Of a stretch of 64,000 nt of DNA, positions 36,078 to 46,135 are shown piece by piece. Every line of letters starts with the position of its first letter. Positions within the stretch are counted from its first letter, which is position 1. The notes under the pieces were generated by a model that was given only the letters and a program-made list of their open reading frames with translations, was not told where the DNA came from and did no database searches. The stretch is from Dryomyza anilis. Its lineage: Eukaryota; Arthropoda; Insecta; Diptera; Dryomyzidae. Position numbers and translations under genes: made by a program. The stretch covers positions 56,376,028 through 56,440,027 of the forward strand of contig OX638133.1 in assembly GCA_951804985.1 (NCBI GenBank). Direction: 5' to 3'.

Positions 36078-36338
36078 TAGCCGCGGTAGGTCAGTGGTTA
36101 GTGCGTTGGACTGCGAGCCGAAAGGTCCCCGGTTCAAGCCTGGACTGGGGCTAACAACACCTTTTCATAGAAACATTTTTCTATACTATAGAAAAAGCTC
36201 TCACCCGCCGTTCGGATTCGGCAATAAACTGTAGGTTCCACCGCTTTGAGTACAAATATAACACGCACAGCTCAAAATGGTGAGAGAGCTCGGCCGAAGT
36301 TCTATACAGGACTGTAGCGCCAAACTATTATTATTATT
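36078..36338 (+). mobile_element. tRNA-derived SINE with perfect 8-bp target duplication
   Basis: 261 bp between two copies of AAACAGGG (36070-36077 and 36339-36346). The head has tRNA promoter boxes: A-box-like TAGGTCAGTGGTTAG and B box GGTTCAAGCC. The body has CGCCGTTCGGATTCGGCA and TAAACTGTAGG, and it ends in a short (ATT)n tail. It would be transcribed by RNA polymerase III and moved by a LINE. The anticodon stem is mismatched, so it is not a tRNA gene. The body resembles SINEs of higher flies as I remember them. Confidence 0.88.
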
Positions 36339-36459
36339 AAACAGGGTTGTATTGAGACTTGAACAGTGTTGTAAGGAGCTCTGACTTACATTATAATATC
36401 ACGGAAACATTTTAATGTTGCCCCTTTAAATGGTGTATGTTCTAATGGAAACATAATAA

Positions 36460-36760
36460 TTACTACATCCAAACAATATAAAGATTTGAATTAAATATGT
36501 TCAAATTAAAACATGATTTTGAACGACCTGAATATAAATGTTTCCAGTGAAACATATCAGTTGTTTCAGTACAAAAAGTAGTATGTTTGCATAGAAACAT
36601 ATTTAAATATTTTTGGAAAAAAATCCTGAAAATAAAATACAAATAAAATGTTGTTTTTTATTTATTTTTATTAAAAATCTTTAAACATGCGCAGTGGAAA
36701 ATTATAATAATAGAATTCATATACAAATTTTTAAATGCATAAATAAATAATTGGTTTAAA
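36460..36760. repeat. Module X, first copy (right arm)
   Basis: About 301 bp from TTACTACATCC to TTGGTTTAAA. It is repeated at 37358-37663 in the same orientation and occurs once, inverted, in the left arm (34593-34862). Non-coding, with several AAACATA(T)TT motifs. Confidence 0.85.
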
Positions 36761-37357
36761 AATACAAGTACAAGTGAGAGCATCAATGAATGCACAATTG
36801 CACCAGCAGACGCTAAACCAGGCGATCGAGCCAGGCTCGCTTTATATTTGGTACAGTTAATGTTGATCTCAGTACAGCACATAGCGTAGGCAAGGAATTC
36901 ACGGAGGATTTTGTAAAAAAAACATGCCAAATTCTGATTGAAAATCGAAACACTGATTTTTATTTGTGGTTTTTTCACATTAGTTTCAGAAATTATATAC
37001 TGCACTATATTATACTCTGTTACTATTAGTACTTTTTATAACACAATTTATATATTTATTAAATTTGCAAATAACAAAATTATTACCGACGCGAACACGT
37101 TTTCTCAACGAACAACAAAAGACACGTACGCAAAAAATGACGATCAACGAGTGTCAACTTTATATACAAGAATTCATTTATTGTTTCTTTTCGAAGATCA
37201 GTATGTTTAAAATGACCCTATACATAGTTCAAACGACGACAAAAAAAGACGTAGGTAGAAAACTCTGCTCAACGAGTGCCAACTTCATATACAAGAAGAA
37301 TGTTGGAAGAATACATTTATTTAAATCAAATTCCTTTTTTTTTTAAACATCAATATG
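36761..37357 (-). repeat. Module Y: flank-module copy between two X modules
   Basis: About 597 bp matching, in the same orientation, the flank of the inverted element A copies (about 43575-44140). It runs from ACAAGTACAAGTGAGAGCAT to the T-run followed by AAACATCAATATG. Here it is bordered on both sides by module X rather than by element A flank. The left palindrome arm lacks it. No gene; the short open frames (for example 37065-37346) are the complement of flank frames. Confidence 0.8.
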
Positions 37358-37663
37358 TTACTACATCCAAACAAAATAAAGATTTGAATTAAATATGTTC
37401 AAATTAAAACATGATTTTGAACGACCTGAATATAAATATGTTTCCAGTGAAACATATCAGTTCTTTCAGTACAAAAAGTAGTATGTTTGCATAGAAACAT
37501 ATTTAAATATTTTTGGAAAAAAATCCTGAAAATAAAATAAAAATAAAATGTTGCTTTTTTTTATTTATTTTTATTAAAAATCCTCAAACATGCACAGTGA
37601 AGAATTATAATAATAGAATTCATATACAAATTTTTGAATGCATAAATAAATAATTGGTTTAAA
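37358..37663. repeat. Module X, second copy (right arm)
   Basis: Direct repeat of 36460-36760 with a few differences. It ends at GGTTTAAA and continues into GCTACACTAAGAAAACAA. Confidence 0.85.
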
Positions 37664-38007
37664 GCTACACTAAGAAAACAAGATGTTTATGAAAGTCTTG
37701 CTGCAACTATCTGTTTAAATTTACGCCTTGTAGCAAATATTCAATCATCCCATAAGTTTCAATAAAGTTGCAGCAAAACTATTAATATTTTTTAAATATG
37801 ACATATATGCAGATAGTTACGAGATGTTTTCCACAACAGCAATGATAATTGAGATATTTACAGTTGACTTATAGCAAACATCCTGATTTCTTGGACATTT
37901 GCAACAAAAATCTTGAGCTATTTTGACATTTGACTACTATAAAAAAGGAAAATGGCTACTTTTTCCTTACGTTCGATTTGTCCACAACAATTAAGTAAAT
38001 CCAATAG
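37664..38007. other. Right palindrome arm next to the 3' LTR of copy 5
   Basis: Reverse complement of 34340-34592 with about 80 extra bp near 37690-37770. Ends in the target duplication ATAG at 38004-38007. No gene. Confidence 0.75.
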
Positions 38008-38210
38008 TGTCAAGATTTAATTAAGGTTCAATGGATTTTATTAATAACTTTAATTATGCGACTTGTGTCGCTGTTGCTTAAACATGAACTGACTGTCGTG
38101 CTCACTCAAAGCTTGCACTCCAGCATAAGAATAAAGCATAAAAGAGAATACAATAAGGCATTGCCAGAACAAAGTTTCATATTTCAAATAATACTAAAAT
38201 GCATGTGACA
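38008..38210 (-). repeat. 3' LTR of element A, copy 5
   Basis: 203 bp, reading TGTCA...TGACA on the minus strand. Confidence 0.9.
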
Positions 38211-38317
38211 ATTCGGCCCTTACTGTCCAAATTCGTCTCGAGTTACTCTGGTGAGAAGTCATCTTCAGATTCATCATCTGCGGAAGCATCCTTGTCGATC
38301 TCAAGAAAAAGCGCACA

Positions 38318-38881
38318 TTATGGTTTGATTTTTTCGCTGCTGGCAACCGTACTGAATCGTCGCTGAGTGATCTGCAATCCGTCGAGATCCTTGACAACAT
38401 ACCTGGTGAAACGCAGAACTTTGTCGATGACGTATGGTGCTCGATATTTGAATTCAAGTTTCCGGGATTCCCATGTGCTTGGAATTGCGCTCTCAACAAG
38501 AACAAGTTGACCCTCTACGTACAGATGTGGTTTCTTATGTTTGGAATCGAAGCTGGCCATCCAGACCTTGCGAGTCTCTTCAATATTGTTTACTGCATCT
38601 TCACGTCTTTTGGCTACTGATGATTTATCAAAATTGATTTCGCCATCGTGAAGAGCTGCAATCACTTTATTTCCGCTTATATCACGTAACGGAAAATCAA
38701 AGATTAGATCGATTGGCGAATACTTTGTTGTCGAATTAACATTTGTGTATCCCAAAGTTTCGTGTTGTTTGTTGACGTCTTTAAAAATGATAAAACTGAT
38801 TGATTTACTCGTTCGGCAAGACCGTTTGCCCTTAGCGTCCTCACCGCCACCTTTATGTTCTGGATATTGTTGGTACAACAA
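38318..38881 (-). pseudogene. Integrase C-terminal part, element A copy 5
   Basis: Minus-strand frame ending at 38318. Contains YSPIDLIFDFPLRDI and the SH3-like GQLVLVESAIPS region. It lies out of frame with the integrase core at 38704-39516. Codons before about 38780 are a shadow of the core. Confidence 0.8.
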
Positions 38882-39516
38882 TATTCCTCGAATGACCCAG
38901 ACGTGAAGGCAGTACCGCGGTCAGTTACAATTCTCCTTGGTAACCCAAAATATACTGTTAACTGGTTCAGCGCCTCAGTCACCGGTTTCGCCTTTGTTGA
39001 TTTGACAGCGAAAATGATGGTGTATCTGGTTAAAGCGTCCACTATTACCAGAATGTGTTGATTTTCTTGGCTACTTTTGATAAAAGGGCCCAGATGATCC
39101 ATGTGCAGAACGTCAAAAGGGACTTCAGGAATGTCCATGCCATATAATTGACACTCTTTCCGCTTCGGTTCACGACTAAAACTGCATTCTATACATGAGT
39201 TTATAAATCCTTTCACGAAGATTCTGGTACGAGGAAACCAGAAATGATTGTAAATCCGTCTGATGGTGCCATCCACCCCAGGATGCCCAGCGTCATCGTG
39301 ACAAAGCTTTTCTATTCGCCAGCGCATACCTCGTGGAACGACTAATGCTACGTTGCTGGCTTCACCTTTCTTGTAGAGTCTGTTTTTCTTGATTAACAAA
39401 TTAGTGGCATACCTTTTATGTTGGTTGGACGTTCTTTCTCCATTTAACGCATCTATTATTTCTCGTACCTTAGGATCTTGTTTCTGCATGGTGTACAGCC
39501 AATCATCCATTGACAC
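38704..39516 (-). pseudogene. Integrase of element A, copy 5, N-terminal and core
   Basis: Reads about 270 codons on the minus strand: HHCC zinc motif (H...HPGVDGTIRRI...CIEC), then the DDE triad with Asp in LHMDHLG, Asp in VTDRGTAF and Glu in ANGLAERVNQS. The three catalytic positions are present. The frame then shifts into the C-terminal part at about 38760. The open frame starts from GTG within pol, so it is part of a polyprotein and not a separate gene. Confidence 0.88.
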
Positions 39517-39875
39517 ATTGACATAATGCTACCCGTAATGTCTTCTGGATTAATTGCTGCTTCAACTGGCGCACGACTCATCGCATCGACATGTATCATT
39601 GCGTCACCGGGACGATGCATCACGTCATAATCATACTCCAATAATTTTAAAAACTAACGTGCGATACGCGGAATTAAAGGTTTCGTCGATTTGAAGTTAG
39701 CTATCGCAGAACAATCGGTGATAATTGTGAATTTCTTGCGAAATCTCTGACATCCTTCGACAATCGCCAAAACTTCCAGCTCATATCCGTGATATTTGCT
39801 CTCAGCATCATTACATAGCCGACTGAAAAATGCTACAGGTTCTAAACATCCGTCCTCTTCACGTTGAAGTAACAT
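39456..39875 (-). pseudogene. RNase H of element A, copy 5 (broken)
   Basis: RNase H degrades the RNA strand during reverse transcription. Minus-strand frame 39875-39654 carries AFFSRLCNDAESKYHGYELEV and ITDCSAIANFKS. A TGG-to-TAG change at about 39651-39653 stops it, and it resumes at 39641-39456 (HRPGDAMIHVDAMSRAP). A one-base shift at about 39876, also present in all other copies, separates it from its N-terminal part. Confidence 0.85.
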
Positions 39876-40031
39876 CGCCGATACTGCTTCCGTCAGTATG
39901 TAGTTGATGTTGCTTGTTCACATTGTATACTTCAAGTAGAGGTTCACTGCTCAGCAAACATATTAAATGTTGAAACGCGTCATCACATTCATTTGTCCAT
40001 CGAAAAGCGACATCTTTCTTCATTAGTTGCA

Positions 40032-41196
40032 TTAAAGGTGCAGCGATATGCGCGTACTTCTCAATAAATTTTCGGAAAATCCTGTGAGTCCAAGAAATCG
40101 TCTTGTGTCCGAAACATTTTTCGGAACAGGGAACTCCTGTATTGCGACAGTTTTTAATCTACCTGGTCTTATGCCATGCTCATCAAGTTCATGACCCAAA
40201 AATGATACACTGCTCTGCATGAAATGATATTTTGATAATAGTAGCGTCAGACCCTCCTCCTGTATTACACGCAAAAATTCTTCGAGATTTTGTAATCCTT
40301 CTTGAAAGGAGTTTGAAGCCACAATTACTTCATCCACATAGCTTATCACTTTATTGCCCAACGGCTCAATAATTTTTGACATCATCCGTTGAAATGTGCT
40401 CGGCGAATTACGCAAACCAAATGGCATGCGGTTGAACTCGAAGTGGCCGTTGTGCGTCACGAATGCCGTGTATCGCTTCGACTCCTCGCTGATCTCGATC
40501 TGATAGTAACCAGACATCAGGTCCAATGTTGAAAAATATTTGTTACCGGTTAGCGTAGACAGTACTCCTTCTACACTAGGCATTGGCCATGGTTGTTTTG
40601 CAGTTATAGCGTTTAATTCGCGAAAATCGACGAGGACACATTCTGTCCTCGCCGTTTTGTTTGCGCAAAAAAAAAACTATAGGCGATGAATATAACGAAT
40701 TTGACGGACGAATAATATTTAAATCTAACAGTTCTGCAATTATTTTCTCAACCGATTGCTGCTTAGGAATGGGTATTGGGTACGGTTTTTTAATTATTGG
40801 TTTTGATGACGTTACCGCGATTTCCATTTTTATTTTACTGCACTTGCCCAGTTCACTAAGATTTTCACCAAAACAGTTTGAATAACAATTCAACAATGCT
40901 CCTAATTTCTTATTCTCGTCGGTATCAAGTTTTTCACCGACATTCATATTATTATTGTCAATTACATACACTTGACATTGTCCTTTTTCGATTACAACGC
41001 GACTGTTGCATAAAATGTCAGTACCGATTATGACGTCGTGTGTCATAATATCATCGTCAGTTATCAATAAATCACATTGATACTCCTGACTATCAATAGA
41101 AATCGACGTAGCTATCTTTTCGCGACACTCAAATTGACCAACGGCGAAACCATGTAATGTTTTGTTGCATATATTAATTTTGCCTTTAATCTTCAA
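40032..41196 (-). pseudogene. Protease C-terminal part and reverse transcriptase, element A copy 5
   Basis: 41196-40576 covers the end of protease and the RT N-terminal part up to DRMC, where a shift occurs; RT continues in 40583-40032 with LDLMSGYYQIEI, MPFGLRNSPSTFQRMM and the connection region ending RRFLGLTGF. The active-site box reads YVDE (40329-40340), with Glu in place of the second catalytic Asp. A private one-base deletion near 40077 ends the frame. This copy has GAG where copies 1, 2 and 6 have TAG after VIQE. Confidence 0.88.
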
Positions 41197-42838
41197 AACT
41201 ACAACTTAATTAACGATTTGCTGCTTCCCGAATCAATAAGCGCTTTGTACTGTTCACCATTTATTAAAATATTTTTAATCATATTATTGTTCTTTACGTA
41301 ATTATTGTCTACAACTGTATTCACTGGCACGGAATTTTTCGGACATGATCTTACATCATGCGCAGTTGACGAACATTTTGGACACCATGGTTTCCGATTG
41401 AGTTGCGTACAATTCTTAGCAATGTGCCCAGGCCTTGCCACAGATTTATTGTTAAATTCGTTTGATTTTTCTTTATTGTCACTATAATTGTATCTTTGTC
41501 CACACATTTGCGGCACCGGCGCGACAGTGTTGGAAGCTTTCTTTACGTTTGTAACAACACTATTTAATGTTTTTAACAAATCAGAACATTTCACAAAATT
41601 GGACACTGACAGCGCTTTCCGCAGACCGTCGTCAGTTAAACCATTTATAATGTATCGACAAATTGCATTGTCATCTAAATGTCCTCGGCGACCCATTGCG
41701 AGCATTTTATAATAAAATTCGATCACTGTCTCACTTTTCAGTATATGTGTCTGCATCAGATGCATGTGGACGTCAGCATTATTTAGCACGCATGGAAAAT
41801 CTGTTAAAAACGCAGAAACATTTGACCATTGATGGAAAACATTTTGTACATCTACCCATAATTTAGCAGCACCACTGAGTTTACTTTAAACTGCAAACAG
41901 AACCAAAGTTTCGTTCCAACGATAAACACTTTTTAATTGTTCGATTCTGTTTATAAATTGCATTGAATTTATGTCACCAGCACACGGATTAAACTCCGGC
42001 AACATTTGGATAATATCGCGCACATTTGTCTGTTGATTACTAAACACATTATTCGACGCGAATGAATTTGTTGAACCAAATTGATTGTTTGTGTTTTGTA
42101 TTTGACCATTGCTGTTACCAACGACACACGAAGGAACTGACAAATACTCGTTACTATTTTGCGCAAAACGGACAGCAGAAGAAACAATCGGCGATTAGGT
42201 CGTCCTCGCTGCTTCTCTCTGTATGTGCAGAGCCGTCGACGCAGTCGGCGTCACTTGCGCATACACATTCATACGCGCCGCTACATTCGACGCATGTAAA
42301 TTCGTTGTTTGCAAACTCGACGCACGAAAATTCGGCGAGTACAACTGTCTCGTTTCTCGAAACGTCGATTCGTTTGCTGTCGGCATATATGCGTTCGTAC
42401 ATACAGCCACACTCGGCGTCATCAAATTATGCGAATCACCATGAATTGTCATGCGCGCTGCTTTCAAATTTGATACTGTGCACGACTGTACTTGCTCGAT
42501 TGGACTTTTTTGCGAGACACACTCTGCGCTCCTGGCGTCGGCGAACTGCTTACGTGTTGTAGTTGCTGAGTGAGCATCTCCATAACACTTCGAAGACCGC
42601 TCAGCTCATCCTGCAATATCTTCACCGCATCCTCACTGTTCACTACCATAGCTTAGTCCTGTAGAATCTCATCGTCATCAGTCATCAATCCTGCTGAATC
42701 CGCAACAACTTTTTGCACATCTTCTTCCTGGAATTCTTGCAAACATGTAATCAATTCATGTTTGTTCCCAGTTGTCTTCGCACCCAATTGTCGAAGAATT
42801 TGCTTTAAATTCGAGTTCTTGAAATTTGTGAAATCCAT
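41197..42838 (-). pseudogene. gag and protease start of element A, copy 5 (broken)
   Basis: Starts at the ATG whose complement ends at 42838. SAP-like motif at residues 9-35, then a private TAA at about codon 62 (42653-42655). A one-base loss near 42512, shared with copy 6, shifts the frame. The shared TAA lies at 41886-41888. The first zinc knuckle is destroyed by a small deletion near 41432, and the second is intact (CPKC...H...C). The protease Asp-Ser-Gly is at 41225-41233. Confidence 0.85.
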
Positions 42839-42860
42839 ATTAATCCCACTTCTGATTATT

Positions 42861-43064
42861 TGTCAAGATTTATTTTAAGGTTCAATGGATTTTATTAATA
42901 ACTTTAATTATGCGACTTGTGTCGCTGTTGCTTAAACATGAAGTGACTGTCGTGCTCAGTCAAAGCTTGCACTCCAGCATAAGAATAAAGCATAAAAGAG
43001 AATACAATAAGGCATTGCCAGAACAAAGTTTCATATTTTAAATAATACTAAAATGCATGTGACA
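42861..43064 (-). repeat. 5' LTR of element A, copy 5
   Basis: 204 bp. The primer-binding-like AATCCCACTTCTGATT (complement strand) lies directly inside at 42843-42858. The outer duplication ATAG is at 43065-43068. Confidence 0.9.
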
Positions 43065-43068
43065 ATAG

Positions 43069-44804
43069 TGCAAAAAAGTGTCAACTTAAATATTTCATTT
43101 TAAGATAAAAATGAAAATAAAATTTCCTGGGATTGAAATTATCAGTACGCAATTGAAAATATTTTTTTTCAGAGTTTACTTTGATGGCAGCGCAGGCAAA
43201 CTTGGCGAAGAAGTCTCAAGCCGTTGTACAATTTTACCTTCGACGGATTTATAAACACGATGGCGATGTATAACCAGGATACTGTTTTAGAATAAATAAA
43301 AATACATTTGATTCATTTTATTTTAATTCAATAAAAATTACTCCGCGAATTCTAATGGAGTACCTTTTTCAAATATTCCACAACTATTCTCCTATTTGTA
43401 ATATGTTTAATTGATGATTGCTATAAATAATCATAAAATTTAAAGATGTTTCCAGCAATATTTATCGTATTTGGCAGATGTTTGAAAGATGTTTGTCTCA
43501 CAGCCGATCTAAGTAATTTGTAAATAACTTGATATTTAGGGCTTATTTCTGGGAACCACCTTTGTTTTCTTAGTGTACAAGTACAAGTGAGAGCATCAAT
43601 GAATGCACAATTGCACCAGCAGACGCTAAACAAGACGATCGATCCAGGCTCGCTTTATATTTGGTACAATTACAGTTGATCTCAGTACAGCACATAGCGT
43701 AGGCAAGGAATTCATGGAGGCTTTTTTAAAAAAACATTCAAAATTCTGTTTGATAATCGAAACACTGATTTTTATTTGTGGTTTTTTCACATTAGTTTCA
43801 GAAATTATATACTGCACTATATTATACTCTGTTACCATTAGTACTTTTTATAACACAATTTATATATTTATTTAATTTGCAAATAAAAAATTATTACCGA
43901 CACGAACACGTTTTCTCAACGAACAACAAAACTTTATATACAAGAATTCATTTTTTGTTTCTTTTCGAACATCAGTATGTTTAAAATTACCCTATACATA
44001 CTTCAAATGACGAAAAAAGAGACGTAGGTAGAAAATTCTGCTCAACGAGTGATAACTTCGTATACAAGAAGAATGTTGGAAGAATACATTTATTCAAATC
44101 CAATTTTTTTTTTGTTTTTTTTTTTAAACATCAATATGTTCAAAAGGTTGGCAAAAGATGGCGTAGGTAGAAAATGCTGCACAACGTTGCCAACTTCGTC
44201 AGTCGATAACTTATCGAATTAAGACGAGCGTTGCGAACATATTTAGATTTGATTAAATGTATTGAGGAATCAATAAGTATCAAGTTATACTTCTTATTAA
44301 TAAAAAGGTACATTTTTAAAAGATTATATAAAAAAGTGATTTTCGTTCGAACATTTTTTCATTTCATTTTTATTTTATAGAAGAAAAATGTTTGTTGGAA
44401 AAGTTGGCAGTGATAATTTAGTCTATTCGATCCTTAAAGTTTACATCGACGAAAATTTTATACTTGTTAACCTTACACAGAAAAAAGTATCGTTCGTCAT
44501 ATTGACAAACGACGTACATCAAACTGTTTTCGTAATATTGATGAACAAGTTACTCAATATAACGAACACGCATACATGTTTTGATGTAGTCGATTATCAA
44601 AATTACGTATCGTGATCTTCAATCTCACGCTCTCATGTATACACAGGTTATACACTAACACATATTAGCATTGTGTAATGGCGGAAAACAAACAAGCCGT
44701 GGTGCCGCTAATAATTTAGTGAAGTGAATAATAAATGCAAAGCCATAAAAAGTAATTAAAATGCGTTGTTTTATTTGCAAAAAAGTATATAGTGCGATAA
44801 ATAT
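43069..44804. repeat. Inverted flank module, first copy
   Basis: Reverse complement of the flank upstream of element A in units 1 to 4, extended to about 44440 by sequence matching 8780-8974. The remainder is not present in units 1 to 3. Recurs at 48068-49837. The only open frame of note is at 44388-44615. The rest is AT-rich and non-coding. Confidence 0.85.
44388..44615 (+). CDS. Small open frame of unknown function, 75 aa, copy 1
   Basis: ATG at 44388, ends at TGA 44613-44615. Begins MFVGKVGSDNLVYSILKVYI. I do not recognise it: no signal peptide, clear membrane segment or domain. It is intact and encodes the same protein in the duplicate at 49421-49648. The first 20 or so codons are also open, with changes, on the minus strand of units 1 to 3 (near 8845-8780), after which those units diverge. 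Conservation can be explained by recent duplication alone. Most likely repeat DNA and not a gene. Confidence 0.2.
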   Translation: MFVGKVGSDNLVYSILKVYIDENFILVNLTQKKVSFVILTNDVHQTVFVILMNKLLNITNTHTCFDVVDYQNYVS

Positions 44805-44937
44805 TGTGAATTTCTTGCGAAATCACTGACATCCTTCGACAATCGCCAAAACTTCCAGCTCATATCCGTGATATTTGCTCTCAGCATCATTACATAGCCG
44901 ACTGAAAAATGCTACAGGTTTTAAACATCCGTCCTCT

Positions 44938-46135
44938 TCACGTTGAAGTAACATCGCCGATACTGCTTCCGTCAGTATGTAGTTGATGTTGCTTGTTCAC
45001 ATTGTATACTCCAAGTAGAGGTTCACTGCTCAGCAAACATATTAAATGTTGAAACGCGTCATCACATTCATTTGTCCATCGAAAAGCGACATCTTTCTTC
45101 ATTAGTTGCATTAAAGGTGCAGCGATATGCGCGTACTTCTCAATAAATTTTCGGAAAAATCCTGTGAGTCCAAGAAATCGTCTTGTGTCCGAAACATTTT
45201 TCGGAACAGGGAACCCCTGTATTGCGACAGTTTTTAATCTACCTGGTCTTATGCCATGCTCATCAAGTTCATGACCCAAAAATGATACACTGCTCTGCAT
45301 GAAATGACATTTTGATAATAGTAGCGTCAGACCCTACTCCTGTATTACACGCAAAAATTCTTCGAGATTTTGTAATCCTTCTTGAAAGGAGTTTGAAGCC
45401 ACAATTACTTCATCCACATAGCTTATCACTTTATTGCCCAACGGCTCAATAATTTTTCACATCATCCGTTGAAATGTGCTCGGCGAATTACGCAAACCAA
45501 ATGGCTCGAAGTGGCCGTTGTGCGTCACGAATGCCGTGTATCGCTTCGACTCCTCGCTGATCTCGATCTGATAGTAACCAGACATCAGGTCCAATGTTGA
45601 AAAATATTTGTTACCGGTTAGCGTAGACAGTACTCCTTCTACACTAGGCATTGGCCATGGTTGTTTTTCAGTTATAGCGTTTAATTCGCGAAAATCGACG
45701 AGGACACATTCTGTCCTCGCCGTTTTGTTTGCGCAAAAAAAAAACTATAGGCGATGAATATAACGAATTTGACGAACGAATAATATTTAAATCTAACAGT
45801 TCTGCAATTATTTTCTCAACCGATTGCTGCTTAGGAATTGGTTTTGGGTACGGTTTTTTAATTATTGGTTTTGATGACGTTACCGCGATTTCCATTTTTA
45901 TTTTACTGCACTTGCCCAGTTCACTAAGATTTTTACCAAAACAGTTTGAATAACAATTCAACAATGCTCCTAATTTCTTATTCTCGTCGGTATCAAGTTT
46001 TTCACCGACATTCATATTATTATTGTCAATTGCATTCACTTGACATTGTCCTTTTTCGATTACAACGCGACTGTTGCATAAAATGTCAGTACCGATTATG
46101 ACGTCGTGTGTCATAATATCATCGTCAATTATCAA
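44938..46135 (-). pseudogene. pol remnant of element A, copy 6
   Basis: 46135-45668 is the protease end and RT N-terminal part, 45651-45457 the RT fingers, 45300-44938 the connection up to the shared RNase H shift. YVDE is at 45409-45420. A 16-bp loss near 45503 removes the residues before PFGLRNSP (FNRM). RNase H remnants continue to 44805. Confidence 0.85.

Larger units (their letters stand above)
38008..43064 (-). mobile_element. Ty3/Gypsy element A, copy 5, full length and inverted
   Basis: 5057 bp, LTR to LTR, flanked by ATAG at 38004-38007 and 43065-43068. ATAG is the complement of the CTAT duplication of copy 4, and the outer DNA is the same, so this is the same insertion event copied in inverted orientation. 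It has the most complete pol of any copy here, including 44 bp near 41117-41160 that every other copy has lost. Still dead: stops and shifts in gag, RT and RNase H. Confidence 0.93.

Noticed and set aside
36078..36150. Possible tRNA gene with A and B boxes
   Set aside because: The anticodon stem and acceptor ends do not pair, it continues into a SINE body, and 8-bp target duplications flank the whole. It is the head of a SINE.
42062..42562. 166-codon plus-strand open frame (and 47061-47561)
   Set aside because: Antisense shadow of inverted gag, with low-complexity composition and no domain.
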